The notes: generated by a model not told the origin, from the letters alone. DNA of 64,000 bases from UBA5078 sp051252515 (GCA_051252515.1 JBPOFS010000001.1:496001-560000), one strand, 5' to 3'. Counted from the first letter of the stretch, positions 11,108 through 20,484 are shown. Program-made: numbers and translations.

Positions 11108-11773
11108 TCAATAAAGTTCGCAGTTCTGGGTGCCCGCCACACTTGTGAGCATTGCTGAGCCGCCTTTCTCCCAAAACTCGAGATCAGCATTCAGATAGCG
11201 CGCACCGCTTGCCGACACCGTCTGATAGAGTACATATCGCTGTTGATTGAAATTCAAAACGGCCGATGGGGGGATAGTTTCGTTATGAAAATAGACATCG
11301 ACAACATCATTGTTTTCGCACTGATAATGAAATACAGGAAGGGTATCCAACGACCCAGTAGTGGCATCGAATTCAAGTATGGCTCCATCTGCCAGCGTCG
11401 CTAGAAACAATTTGTCGTTTCTGATGATGAACGAACGCACATAATCAAGATCACGCAAAAAACGCATCTCTAAGCTTTCAGGCCGGCAAAGGGCTCTTGT
11501 CATCCCAACTGGGCCAATTCTCACATTTGCACCTTCTTGTATCCACGTGCCTTGCCCGTGATTACAATCTGCTTGCACAAAAACTCGACCATCGGAAACA
11601 AACTGCAGTTTATAAAAAGCATTTTCTTGCGGTTGATATTGCGAATCATCCATTGATTGAATCGTGTTGAGCTGCCACACCACCCCCTCTAACATCACAG
11701 GTGATCTTTGGAAACTAGAGCAAGAAACGCAAAAAACAAGAATAAAAAAAGTGTAAATACTTCGTGCCAACAT
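11108..11773 (-). CDS. META domain - MliC (lysozyme inhibitor) fusion, probable lipoprotein
   Basis: A 221-residue envelope protein with two domains. Residues about 27 to 130 resemble the META/HslJ domain: GVVWQLNTIQ at the start and DCNHGQGTW with IGPVGMTRALC in the middle. Residues about 150 to 221 match MliC, the membrane-bound inhibitor of C-type lysozyme: HYQCENNDVVDVYF, YQTVSASGARYL with the conserved SASGARY motif, EFWEKGGSAML, and a closing Cys. The N-terminus is a signal peptide ending FCVSCSS; a lipidated Cys is likely, although position -3 is not the usual Leu. Such proteins protect peptidoglycan from host or predator lysozyme. It stands alone between zntB-like and cytochrome genes. 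Confidence 0.8.
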   Translation of the reverse strand: MLARSIYTFFILVFCVSCSSFQRSPVMLEGVVWQLNTIQSMDDSQYQPQENAFYKLQFVSDGRVFVQADCNHGQGTWIQEGANVRIGPVGMTRALCRPESLEMRFLRDLDYVRSFIIRNDKLFLATLADGAILEFDATTGSLDTLPVFHYQCENNDVVDVYFHNETIPPSAVLNFNQQRYVLYQTVSASGARYLNADLEFWEKGGSAMLTSVAGTQNCELY

Positions 11774-11822
11774 AATCTGTACTTCATCCTTTCACTATTT
11801 GCGCGCTGGTATTATACCGTAG

Positions 11823-12797
11823 TCACATCCATTTTTTACGTTTGAACAACCAAATTTGCCAAACAGCAACAGCGACAAGAATCACACAAAAAATAGCGAA
11901 CGCCCACGGATTCTCTGTTCCAGGAATCCCCCCAACGTTAATCCCTAGAAGGCCAGTCAATAAGCCCAAAGGCAAGAAGATGCCCGCGACGATAGAGAGC
12001 ACATACATCGTCTTGTTCATCTGCTCACTCAGAGTACTGTTGAGCTCCTCTTGCGTAACCGTGGCACGATCTCGGATCGCATCCAAGTCTTCCACAAAGC
12101 GAGTCGTTCGATCAGCCGTTTCACGCAGACTCATTCTCTCAGAGTCATTAAGCCAGTCGACTTTCGCATTCTGAATCTGCGTAATCACATCACGCTGAGG
12201 AGCGATATAGCGCCGCAAACTAATCACACTGCGTCTTATATTCGCGAGCTTAGGGCGCAGCTCATAGGATTTAACAGTCAGCACTTCCTCTTCAATGGCA
12301 TCAAACTCGTCATCGATATCAACAATAACGCGGCCCATATGCGCCGTCAGCCTGTCGGCGAGCGAATCTAGGAAGTCTCCAGAGCCGACAGGGCCCTCGC
12401 CACTCTCAACTGCCTTACGCAACCCCTCTAGCGCTAAGATTCGTCGATGGCGCATTGTCACAATGCGATCACCCTCTATCCAAAAACGGATAGACACCAT
12501 GTCCTCGGGATCGGCCCCCGGATTCAGATTGACCCCTCGCAAGATGCCTAGCATGACATTCTTATGCACGTCGCTTCGCGGCCTTGTTTCCGTGGCCGTT
12601 AAAGACTCCAACAATAAGGGGTCAATCTTACTTTCCTGCTCAAGCCATGTTCTGGCCGCCGCCCCTCTATAATCAAGATGCACCCAAAGCGTGCCATCTG
12701 TTGGAACCCAAGCGCCGATTTCTTCCCATGCGAGGTGTTTGCCACCGCCTTTACCATCTAGGCAAAAAGCAAAAATAAACCCATCTTGATTCGTCAT
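11823..12797 (-). CDS. zntB: ZntB-like CorA-family zinc transporter
   Basis: A 324-residue CorA-superfamily metal transporter. A long soluble N-terminal domain and coiled helix lead to two C-terminal membrane segments, with LLGINVGGIPG between them. The GIN in place of GMN, followed by VGGIPG, is the mark of ZntB, which moves Zn2+ with a proton gradient. The C-terminus is strongly basic (FKRKKWM), as in CorA proteins. I start at the ATG at 12797, two codons after an in-frame GTG; no clear ribosome site separates the two. It is divergent from the YchJ-like gene. Confidence 0.85.
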   Translation of the reverse strand: MTNQDGFIFAFCLDGKGGGKHLAWEEIGAWVPTDGTLWVHLDYRGAAARTWLEQESKIDPLLLESLTATETRPRSDVHKNVMLGILRGVNLNPGADPEDMVSIRFWIEGDRIVTMRHRRILALEGLRKAVESGEGPVGSGDFLDSLADRLTAHMGRVIVDIDDEFDAIEEEVLTVKSYELRPKLANIRRSVISLRRYIAPQRDVITQIQNAKVDWLNDSERMSLRETADRTTRFVEDLDAIRDRATVTQEELNSTLSEQMNKTMYVLSIVAGIFLPLGLLTGLLGINVGGIPGTENPWAFAIFCVILVAVAVWQIWLFKRKKWM

Positions 12798-12990
12798 AAT
12801 CACGCCCAGTTAGCCGCTGTAAATTTGTTATCACCAAGCTTATCGTGGTGCAGATAGGAACACTTTAACACAGCTCTAGGCTCCCTTTGCTTACAACAAC
12901 ACCAACAATACTTATCACGCAGAACGTGCACGCCATTGTTTAACACGTGTATTATAAAGTCTCATACGAAAATATTTAAAGCGACACAAA

Positions 12991-13422
12991 ATGATCGAGA
13001 ATAAAAACAGCCCTTTACAACCAAGTGCCTGCCCATGCCATAGCGGTAAAACATTTGAAAAATGTTGCCAGACTTTTCTCGATGGCAATAAAAAACCACC
13101 GACCGTGGCCAAACTGATGCGATCAAGGTACAGCGCATTCTCTTTAGGAGGCTACGGGGAGTATCTATTTGCAACTTGGCACCCCGCTTACCGTGGCCAG
13201 CTCAACGCATACGAACTCTCTATTCGCAGCACTGACTGGATAGGTTTGAAAATAATCTCATCTAATCAACAGGGCGAAAAAGGAGAAGTAGAATTCATTG
13301 CCCGTTTTAGAAATAGCGATGGCACCACGAGCACTCATCACGAACACTCCAGCTTCACTCGTGAAAAAGGCATGTGGCTATATTGTGATGGATTAGTGGA
13401 AGCTAACGAAACGGAAGATTGA
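12991..13422 (+). CDS. YchJ-family protein with SEC-C-like metal-binding motif
   Basis: A 143-residue cytoplasmic protein of the YchJ/UPF0225 family. The N-terminal zinc-binding SEC-C-like motif is CPCHSGKTFEKCC (Cys 14, 16, 25, 26). The family block LMRSRYSAFSLGGYGEYLFATWHP follows. The rest is an NTF2-like alpha-beta fold. The function of YchJ proteins is unknown. The ATG at 12991 lacks a strong ribosome site. It is divergent from zntB and has its own short upstream gap. Confidence 0.82.
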   Translation: MIENKNSPLQPSACPCHSGKTFEKCCQTFLDGNKKPPTVAKLMRSRYSAFSLGGYGEYLFATWHPAYRGQLNAYELSIRSTDWIGLKIISSNQQGEKGEVEFIARFRNSDGTTSTHHEHSSFTREKGMWLYCDGLVEANETED

Positions 13423-13471
13423 GCCCGATAGATTTTACCTAACTAGGTGATACAAATTATCAAACCATAAC

Positions 13472-13493
13472 AATCCTCACACAGTGTAGGATT
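13472..13493. repeat. Inverted repeat between YchJ-like and katG genes
   Basis: AATCCT and AGGATT flank a small inner ACA/TGT pair, giving a short hairpin with a one-base bulge. It has no T-run. It lies 67 bases upstream of the katG start, so it could be a regulator site or a weak terminator. Confidence 0.3.
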
Positions 13494-13559
13494 CCTTCAG
13501 TGCTTGGCCAAGCAAATGATTTTTATTAGTACACTCTATTCCCACTGGAGGGACTCCCC

Positions 13560-15782
13560 ATGCTCAAAAAATCTTTGCCGGCACTATCTGCCGTTTCCAT
13601 CGCTGTCGCACTGAGCGTATCAGCCTCTAGCGCTTCGGCACAAAGCTCATCACCATCCAATGAGTTTTGGTGGCCTGAAAAACTAAACCTCAGCTCTCTT
13701 CGCCAGAACAGTCCAGACTCCAATCCGCTAGGCGCTGACTTTGATTACGCACAGGCATTCGACAACCTTGACCTAGACACTGTAAAAAGTGAAATAGAAG
13801 CGCTAATGACTTCCTCACAAGACTGGTGGCCCGCAGACTACGGCCATTACGGCCCCTTTTTCATTCGCATGGCATGGCATAGCGCCGGTACCTACCGTGT
13901 TGCCGACGGACGCGGTGGTGCAGGCGGCGGGCAACAGCGCTTCGAACCTCTCAATAGCTGGCCTGACAACGTCAATCTAGATAAGGCCCGTCGCCTAATT
14001 TGGCCTATCAAACAAAAATACGGTAATCAAATCTCCTGGGCTGACCTAATGGTGCTTACAGGCAATGTCGCACTAGAATCGATGGGCTTCAAAACCTTTG
14101 GTTTTGCCGGTGGCCGTATTGATGCATGGGAGCCCGACGTTGTGTTTTGGGGACCAGAAACGCAGTGGCTTGCAGACGAACGCTATAGCGGAGACAGAGA
14201 GTTACAAAACCCTTTGGCTGCTGTCCAAATGGGCTTGATTTACGTAAACCCAGAAGGCCCAAATGGCGTGCCCGATCCATTAGCGGCAGCCGATGATATC
14301 CGCGAAACGTTTGCTCGCATGGCAATGAATGATGAAGAAACAGCCGCTCTAATTGCTGGTGGTCACACCTTCGGCAAGGCTCACGGCGCGGCCGCACCAA
14401 CAGGTTGCGTAGGCGCAGAGCCCGCAGCTGCCGATATAACAGAACAAGGTCTAGGCTGGAAAAACGAATGTGGCACTGGCTCTGGCGCTGACACAATCAG
14501 TAGTGGACTAGAAGGCGCATGGTCTATTAATCCAACCGCATGGACTATGCAGTACCTAGACAATCTCTACGGCTACGAATGGGTCCAGACACGCAGTCCC
14601 GCAGGCGCTATCCAATGGATTCCTAGCGATGAAAATGCCGCGAATCTTGTGCCAGATGCTCATGATCCGTCCAAGCGCCACGCACCGATCATGTTCACGA
14701 CAGACCTTTCCCTAAAGATGGACCCTAGCTATCGCGCAATCACCACTCGATTCCATGAGAATCCAGAAGAGTTTGAACTGGCGTTTGCAAAAGCATGGTT
14801 CAAATTGACCCACAGAGACTTAGGCCCTCGCTCTCGTTATCTAGGAGCAGAAGTGCCTGCCGAAGAGCTAATTTGGCAAGACGTCGTTCCTGCGGTTGAA
14901 CACACCCTCGTTGATGCCAACGACGTAGCACAACTAAAAGCGAGCGCCCTTGATTCCGGTTTGTCTATCTCGCAACTGGTACAAACTGCCTGGGCCTCAG
15001 CCTCTACCTTCCGCGGCACTGATATGCGCGGTGGGGCAAATGGCGCGCGAATTCGACTCGCTCCGCAAAACAATTGGGAGGTAAACAATCCTAGCGAACT
15101 GCAAGAGGTGATTGCTCGACTTGAGAACATTCAAGAAGACTTTAACGCAGGACAAAGCGGTAATAAGCAAATATCGTTAGCTGACATGATCGTGTTAGGT
15201 GGCGCTGCGGCAATCGAGCAAGCGGCAAAGAACGCTGGGCAGACAGTGAGCGTTCCTTTCATGGCCGGGCGTACCGATGCGTCACAGTCGCAGACGGACA
15301 CCACTTCGTTTGCAGCGCTTGAGCCGCAAGCGGATGGTTTCCGTAACTACTACCGCTCTGGTTTAGGACTTTCCCCTGCGACATTGCTTGTCGACAAAGC
15401 CAATCAACTTACATTAACCGTGCCGGAAATGACGGTTCTCATTGGTGGTTTGCGCAGCCTCAACAGCAATGCCGGAGGCACTCAGCATGGCGTATTCACT
15501 TCGACACCCGATGCCTTAAGCAATGACTTCTTCGTCAACTTGCTTGATATGTCTACCCAGTGGGTTAAGTCTTCTACGCAGGATGGAATCTATGAAGGGC
15601 AGGATCGCAGCACCGGCGCAGTAAAATGGACGGCCACGCCAGTAGACTTAGCGTTTGGCGCCAACTCTGAACTACGCGCCGTAGCGGAAGTGTACGCTGC
15701 CGACACCGCATCAGATAAGTTCGTGCAAGACTTTGTCGCCGCATGGCACAAAGTGATGATGCTAGACCGCTTCGAGTTGTAA
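13560..15782 (+). CDS. katG: Catalase-peroxidase KatG, exported
   Basis: A 740-residue bifunctional catalase-peroxidase that removes H2O2. It has a Sec signal (MLKKSLPALSAVSIAVALSV, cleavage near SASAQ), so it acts in the periplasm, unlike the usual cytoplasmic KatG and like E. coli O157 KatP. The active site is complete: Arg, Trp and His in RMAWHSAGTYR at about residue 100, the Tyr of LIYVNPEGPNG (about 226) and the Met of TAWTMQYL (about 329) that with that Trp form the cross-linked Met-Tyr-Trp adduct, and the proximal haem His in GGHTFGKAH (about 267). The C-terminal half is the usual haem-less copy. A GGAGG site lies 7 bases before the ATG. A strong hairpin terminator follows. Confidence 0.96.
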   Translation: MLKKSLPALSAVSIAVALSVSASSASAQSSSPSNEFWWPEKLNLSSLRQNSPDSNPLGADFDYAQAFDNLDLDTVKSEIEALMTSSQDWWPADYGHYGPFFIRMAWHSAGTYRVADGRGGAGGGQQRFEPLNSWPDNVNLDKARRLIWPIKQKYGNQISWADLMVLTGNVALESMGFKTFGFAGGRIDAWEPDVVFWGPETQWLADERYSGDRELQNPLAAVQMGLIYVNPEGPNGVPDPLAAADDIRETFARMAMNDEETAALIAGGHTFGKAHGAAAPTGCVGAEPAAADITEQGLGWKNECGTGSGADTISSGLEGAWSINPTAWTMQYLDNLYGYEWVQTRSPAGAIQWIPSDENAANLVPDAHDPSKRHAPIMFTTDLSLKMDPSYRAITTRFHENPEEFELAFAKAWFKLTHRDLGPRSRYLGAEVPAEELIWQDVVPAVEHTLVDANDVAQLKASALDSGLSISQLVQTAWASASTFRGTDMRGGANGARIRLAPQNNWEVNNPSELQEVIARLENIQEDFNAGQSGNKQISLADMIVLGGAAAIEQAAKNAGQTVSVPFMAGRTDASQSQTDTTSFAALEPQADGFRNYYRSGLGLSPATLLVDKANQLTLTVPEMTVLIGGLRSLNSNAGGTQHGVFTSTPDALSNDFFVNLLDMSTQWVKSSTQDGIYEGQDRSTGAVKWTATPVDLAFGANSELRAVAEVYAADTASDKFVQDFVAAWHKVMMLDRFEL

Positions 15783-15799
15783 TTTCTAAAGGCGAAAAA

Positions 15800-15840
15800 A
15801 AACCAAAGCGACCAGCCATAACAGCTGTTCGCTTTGGTTT
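15800..15840. terminator. Bidirectional terminator after katG
   Basis: A 12-bp perfect stem (AAACCAAAGCGA with TCGCTTTGGTTT) encloses a 17-base loop. An A-run lies on the left and T on the right, so it can serve both katG and the convergent NHL-repeat gene. Confidence 0.75.
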
Positions 15841-15857
15841 CTTAGCAAACGTCTAGA

Positions 15858-17054
15858 TTATTCGACTGAGTATTTAGTAAATGCCCCGCCTGCTTGGCTC
15901 AAAGAGTTAGGCCCTTCTGCCGCATACACATTACCGTTGGCATCAACCGCTACCCCCTCACCTGCCGTACCTTGCGCCAAACGATCTTCGCGCTCAAACG
16001 GAGGAATGAAAGCCGTCACCACATCTTCATCGATATGGCCAATGCGCACACCGTTGCGCCAGTTTGGATGGCTAGTAGGACTAGACTCCGAATCAATGGC
16101 ATAAACCATGTCGTCATCGGTAATAAACAGCCCACTGATGCGGCTGAAACTATAGCGTGATTCTAGATAGTTGCCGTCTTGATCGAAGATCTCGATGCGA
16201 TGGTTACCACGGTCGGCAACCCAAAGACGTCCTTGAGAATCAAACTCCATCGCATGAGGTGTTCGGAAATCTCCGTGACGTACACCGATCTCGCCCCATT
16301 GCTTAATGAACGTGCCATCCGGTGCAAACTTCATGATGCGAGATGTATCACCGCGTGCACGGCCTTCTTCCATCGCTTGCATGGAGATCATGCCCTGAGC
16401 ATTGTGCCCATCAGAGACATAGATGCTGCCATCTGGCCCCGTAATTACGTCGTTAGGCTGGTTGAAGTGCATGCCGTCGTTGCCGGCCATACCCGCCATC
16501 CCAAGACTCATGAGAAGCTCGCCATCGGGGCTAAACTTGTGAACTTGATGCCCTTTAGTCTTGGCCTCATTCACGGCAAAGTCGGTCACCCACACATTGC
16601 CTTCGACATCCACATGAATGCCGTGGGGAGTCACGAAGACGCCCGCACCAAAGTTTTTCAGCACTTCGCCAGTCTCTGGGTTGAACTTAAAGATTGGATC
16701 TACCAAGTTAGTGTCACAAGTAATAGGCGCTCCAGCGCCAAAATTACCGGCGCCACAGCGCTCGTAAGCCACTAAATTGCCATCGGTTGGGTCAATATCG
16801 ACGCCTGCAGTAGACCCCCATTCACGACCAGATGGGAGATCGCCCCAGTTACGCGTGACTGTAGGGTTCGGATTCGGGAACCCAGCACCAGTAATGACAT
16901 TACCAGCCGCCATAGGCTCCTGATGCATGGGCATTGCAGCAGCGGCAGGAGCCGGTGCAGCAGCTGAAGCATTATTGCTAGTGCCTGGCTCGCTACAAGC
17001 CGTCAACATGAGGGCTGCGCAGAGGGTGGATAAGAGTGTTCGAGTCGATGACAT
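15858..17054 (-). CDS. NHL-repeat lipoprotein, peptidyl-alpha-hydroxyglycine lyase-like
   Basis: A 398-residue lipoprotein with lipobox LTAC (Cys 20) followed by an Ala-rich linker. The body is a six-bladed NHL beta-propeller; blades contain GNVWVTDF, GSIYVSDGHN, GRLWVADRGNHRIEIFD and GNVYAAEG. Proteins of this layout are annotated as peptidyl-alpha-hydroxyglycine alpha-amidating lyase-like, because the propeller resembles the lyase half of peptide-amidating enzymes. There is no monooxygenase partner here, so peptide amidation is not implied. It is convergent with katG and divergent from the MscS-like gene. Confidence 0.75.
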   Translation of the reverse strand: MSSTRTLLSTLCAALMLTACSEPGTSNNASAAAPAPAAAAMPMHQEPMAAGNVITGAGFPNPNPTVTRNWGDLPSGREWGSTAGVDIDPTDGNLVAYERCGAGNFGAGAPITCDTNLVDPIFKFNPETGEVLKNFGAGVFVTPHGIHVDVEGNVWVTDFAVNEAKTKGHQVHKFSPDGELLMSLGMAGMAGNDGMHFNQPNDVITGPDGSIYVSDGHNAQGMISMQAMEEGRARGDTSRIMKFAPDGTFIKQWGEIGVRHGDFRTPHAMEFDSQGRLWVADRGNHRIEIFDQDGNYLESRYSFSRISGLFITDDDMVYAIDSESSPTSHPNWRNGVRIGHIDEDVVTAFIPPFEREDRLAQGTAGEGVAVDANGNVYAAEGPNSLSQAGGAFTKYSVE

Positions 17055-17198
17055 GAGTGCTCCTTTATTATTTTGTGCTTGGAGAGGATTAGGTAGTCAT
17101 CGGAAGGATAAGATCAATTGCCTCTTAAGTCCACTAAAGCCCCCCAAAGTCAGCGCACCGACTATTAGTGAATACGCAGGACGCCTCGCTGTAGCCAG

Positions 17199-17207
17199 TG
17201 CTATGAT
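17199..17207 (+). promoter_or_regulatory. Candidate extended -10 promoter for the MscS-MgtE operon
   Basis: TGC followed by TATGAT forms an extended -10 element 38 bases before the MscS-like ATG. No convincing -35 box is visible. Confidence 0.35.
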
Positions 17208-17245
17208 CAAAAGCACGATTCCAACGAGAAGGAGAGGAAGCCCTC

Positions 17246-18103
17246 ATGGCACAAGAAAGCCCTGTGGCTAGCTCTGTAAATGAGATTTTTAATCTCAGCG
17301 ATGCTATCCGAGACACCTTAACCGAAATCAGCCAACAACTACTGCACTATGCCCCGCAGTTCATTGGCGCAGCGATCTTATTGCTGTTTGGCTGGGCCAT
17401 AGCCAGTGGCTTTGCGTTAAGCGCACAAAAATTAGTGCAAGGCTTAGATGTCTTGTATGCCCGCGTCGAGAAATCAGATCGAGCGGCCACCGAACGGGTC
17501 ACACACTCCTACGCGAAAATCGCCAGCAAGCTCGTGTTTTGGACCGTCATGTTGTTCTTCTTTGCCGTGGCCACCAATATTCTAGGTTGGGATTTCTTCT
17601 CGGACTGGTTCCAAGAAATATTCATCTACCTCCCAGGAATCATCACAGGGTTAGTTGTGATTCTAGGCGGTTTTCTTTTAAGCAATCTTGCTAAGTCAGC
17701 CATCATCTCCGCGGCCCACCGGGCAGGGATACAACAAAGCTTAGTGATGGCCAAGGTCGTGCAGATCGCCATCATCTTCAGCGCCATCATTATTGGTGTA
17801 GAGCAGATTGGCCTCAACATTGGCTTTTTGAGCAACATCATTGTGGTCGTAATCGCCGTATCACTCTCAGGGGTTGTACTGGCGTTTAGTTTAGGCGCAC
17901 GCACCCTAGTCGCTAATATTGTGGCAGCCCAATACGTAAGGCGTCATTGCGAACCTGGCGATACACTTACTATTGCCGACACCGAAGGCGAAGTGATCGA
18001 GATCGCACAAGCTAGCATTGTCTTGGAAACCGAACACGGGAAGTCGATCATTCCTGCCAAGCTCTTCCACGAGCAGGTTTGCCATATAAAACCGCGCCAA
18101 TAG
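17246..18103 (+). CDS. MscS-like mechanosensitive channel protein
   Basis: A 285-residue inner-membrane protein with about five hydrophobic segments (near residues 37-57, 92-112, 127-150, 163-185, 190-215) and a short soluble C-terminus. The segment PGIITGLVVILGGFLLSNLAKSA and the pore-like stretch ending SLGARTLVANIVAAQYVRRHCEPGDTLTI match MscS-family proteins that carry the conserved helix repeat. The C-terminal beta domain is much shorter than in E. coli MscS. An AAGGAGAGG site precedes the ATG. It is the first gene of a three-gene run with an MgtE-like regulatory protein and MgtE, which suggests a link to ion or osmotic balance. Confidence 0.75.
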   Translation: MAQESPVASSVNEIFNLSDAIRDTLTEISQQLLHYAPQFIGAAILLLFGWAIASGFALSAQKLVQGLDVLYARVEKSDRAATERVTHSYAKIASKLVFWTVMLFFFAVATNILGWDFFSDWFQEIFIYLPGIITGLVVILGGFLLSNLAKSAIISAAHRAGIQQSLVMAKVVQIAIIFSAIIIGVEQIGLNIGFLSNIIVVVIAVSLSGVVLAFSLGARTLVANIVAAQYVRRHCEPGDTLTIADTEGEVIEIAQASIVLETEHGKSIIPAKLFHEQVCHIKPRQ

Positions 18104-18124
18104 CGCCCATTTGGAGCGAACATT

Positions 18125-18967
18125 ATGTCCAACAAAAAAGTGAGCTTGGCGCTGAGCTTTATAGCAGAAGAGCCCGAAGCCGCCGCGAAGATATTAGAGC
18201 AAAGCAAAATTCATGAAGTAGCGGACTTCTTAGAAAACCTGCCCCTTGATTACCAGTATCAAGTGATAGAGCAATTACTACCAAGCTTTGCCGCACGACT
18301 ATGTTTACACATTGGTTGCGAGCGCAGTGCAGCGATACTTACAGATCTCGAAACCGAAAAGCTCGCCAAAATATTGCGCCTTTTGCCCAAGAGTGACACA
18401 GCGCAAGTATTAGAGGAGCTCCCTAAGAAAAAACGTGAAGCTTGTCGTCTTTTGCTCAAATACTCAGTGCGTGTCATTGGCGCATGGATGCATGCTGGCG
18501 CGATGGCCGTTTCGACCGAGATGAGCGTAGACGAAGCCATTCACTACTTGCAAGATGAGTTAGAGCCCCGAGTGACAGGTTATTTATATGTCATTGACCG
18601 TGAGGGAAAACTGCAAGGACAAATAAGTTTCATCAAACTGCTTAAGGCCCGTGGAAACCTAAACATCAAAGACATCATGGATCGTGACGCACCGCGCCTT
18701 TCTGTGCATATGTTAGTCGAGAACGCACAAACGCTAAGCCTTTGGAACGAATCGAACACACTCGCCGTAGTGGATAAAGACTCTCGACTCCAAGGCTCGA
18801 TTCACTTCTCTGATGTGCGCAAAGCATTAAACCAAAGTAAAGACCAAAGCTATACACAATCCCATGCCCCCGATGTCGTTAGCGGCATCACTGGTGTCTA
18901 CGGAAAAACGCTTTTAGTTTTACTGAACAACTTAATGAATGTCATAGAACCCGACCTTAAGTCATAG
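18125..18967 (+). CDS. Soluble MgtE_N-CBS protein without channel domain
   Basis: A 280-residue cytoplasmic protein. Residues about 15 to 115 resemble the MgtE N-terminal helical domain (AAKILEQSKIHEVADFLENL; LRLLPKSDTAQVLEEL). Residues about 125 to 240 are a pair of CBS domains (VDEAIHYLQDELEPRVTGYLYVIDREGKLQG; NTLAVVDKDSRLQGSIHFSDV). In MgtE these two parts sense Mg2+ and gate the pore; here the membrane part is absent. A GGAG site lies before the ATG at 18125. The full MgtE gene starts 11 bases downstream. A regulatory partner for MgtE, or for the MscS-like protein upstream, is the natural inference. Confidence 0.8.
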   Translation: MSNKKVSLALSFIAEEPEAAAKILEQSKIHEVADFLENLPLDYQYQVIEQLLPSFAARLCLHIGCERSAAILTDLETEKLAKILRLLPKSDTAQVLEELPKKKREACRLLLKYSVRVIGAWMHAGAMAVSTEMSVDEAIHYLQDELEPRVTGYLYVIDREGKLQGQISFIKLLKARGNLNIKDIMDRDAPRLSVHMLVENAQTLSLWNESNTLAVVDKDSRLQGSIHFSDVRKALNQSKDQSYTQSHAPDVVSGITGVYGKTLLVLLNNLMNVIEPDLKS

Positions 18968-18978
18968 GAGCGAGATTC

Positions 18979-20304
18979 ATGACTAACAATCCCGCCATAC
19001 AAGAAGACCCACTCTCTAAACTCAACAGAGCCTTTCTACTAAACCATCCTCGCAATGCAGCGAGAAGCTTAGAGAAAATCGCTCCTGATGAGGCCGCCGA
19101 AATTTTACAACAGCAAGATAGTTTTATCGCGGCGCGCGTGTTTGAAAAGATCTCACCAGGCACCTCTGATATTTTATTTCTTTTATTGCCCGTGCCGTTT
19201 GCAGCCTCAGTCTTAGTGGCAATGGAGGCTAGCATTGCTGTCACTTTGCTTAGTCGACAAACAGTAGAGCTACGCAACCAATACTTAGCGAAAATGAACG
19301 AGGTCAGCGCCACCGAGTTCCGCTCCTTGCTCGGCTATCCGGAGAACAGTGTTGGCCGATTGATGAGCACACAGATCGTGGCCTTCAACATCAACACGAG
19401 CGTGGCACAGGCAGTGACACAATTGCGTCAGATGAATATAGAGACCATTCATCATTTGTACCTGCTTGATGACGACATGAGATTAGACAGTGAGGTCGAA
19501 ATCAAGAAACTCGCGTTAGCCGAACGTGATCAGAAACTCAGCTCTATCTCCAAACCTATCATTACTTACGTTAATGTCATGGACCCAAAAGAGGAGCTGA
19601 TGGAGAAGCTCGACAAATTTCACATCGATGTATTACCGGTAGTCGACCTTGATTTGAAACTGGTCGGAGTCATCAAGGCCCAAGGCCTAATGAACGCCTT
19701 ACGAGAAGACATCGTGACAGACATGCAGACCATGGTGGGGGTAAGCAAAGACGAGCGCGCACTATCAAGCAGCATGTTTGCCGTGCGCAAACGTCTCCCT
19801 TGGCTTCAGATCAACCTACTCACTGCATTTCTCGCTGCCGCCGTCGTTGGCTTATTCGAAGACACTATTTCGCGTTTTACGGCCTTAGCTATTTTGCTGC
19901 CTATTGCTGCGGGCCAGTCAGGCAATGCCGGCGCACAAGCACTCGCGGTAACAATGCGTGGGCTAACGCTGCGAGAAATCACCATGGGCCACTGGTTTCG
20001 AGTGATGATGAAAGAGCTTCGCACAGGCTTTATCAATGGAGTGGGTATCGCAATCACCTGCTCTGCCGGCGTATACCTTTGGAGCCGGAGCAGCGGACTC
20101 GCCTTGGTTATGGCGCTCTCAATGATTATATCCATGACGATTGCAGGCATCGCCGGAGCGCTAGTTCCCATTCTCCTGAAGCGTTTTGGGCTAGACCCAG
20201 CCCAGTCTTCCTCTATTGTGTTAACCACTGTTACTGACGTTGCAGGCTTTATGTCCTTCCTTGGGATCGCCACCTTACTCGCCAATCTTCTTGAGGTGTC
20301 ATAA
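18979..20304 (+). CDS. mgtE: Magnesium transporter MgtE
   Basis: A 441-residue Mg2+ channel of the inner membrane. It has an MgtE_N helical domain (residues 10-115), CBS domains (about 125-250, less regular than usual), a connecting helix, and the five-helix pore domain (about 275-441). The pore motifs are intact: PIAAGQSGNAGAQALAVTMRG and the acidic TTVTDVAGFMSFLGIATLL of the last helices, where Asp residues bind Mg2+. A TAGGAG site lies before the ATG. Last gene of the MscS-like, MgtE_N-CBS, MgtE operon. Confidence 0.92.
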   Translation: MTNNPAIQEDPLSKLNRAFLLNHPRNAARSLEKIAPDEAAEILQQQDSFIAARVFEKISPGTSDILFLLLPVPFAASVLVAMEASIAVTLLSRQTVELRNQYLAKMNEVSATEFRSLLGYPENSVGRLMSTQIVAFNINTSVAQAVTQLRQMNIETIHHLYLLDDDMRLDSEVEIKKLALAERDQKLSSISKPIITYVNVMDPKEELMEKLDKFHIDVLPVVDLDLKLVGVIKAQGLMNALREDIVTDMQTMVGVSKDERALSSSMFAVRKRLPWLQINLLTAFLAAAVVGLFEDTISRFTALAILLPIAAGQSGNAGAQALAVTMRGLTLREITMGHWFRVMMKELRTGFINGVGIAITCSAGVYLWSRSSGLALVMALSMIISMTIAGIAGALVPILLKRFGLDPAQSSSIVLTTVTDVAGFMSFLGIATLLANLLEVS

Positions 20305-20484
20305 TGACGAGGCTAGTCAATATTGAACGAGTAATTGATTGCTTTTTTTACACTTACGCTCATAATTAGTAACAACATGTAACGCAGCCTTCAAGCTTTC
20401 CTACATTGCAAGGCGCGTAAAACTCAGCAATTCTCATCACTTTTATTGTGTGCATTGTGCGGAATCAACTGGAGAGCACTACTG

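Noticed and set aside
12915..13174. Two minus-strand frames of 65 and 70 codons over the YchJ-like gene
   Set aside because: They oppose the Cys motif region of a recognised protein and lack ribosome sites.
16179..16775. A 198-codon plus-strand frame inside the NHL-repeat gene
   Set aside because: It is antisense to a clearly coding propeller protein and has unusual composition; a shadow frame.
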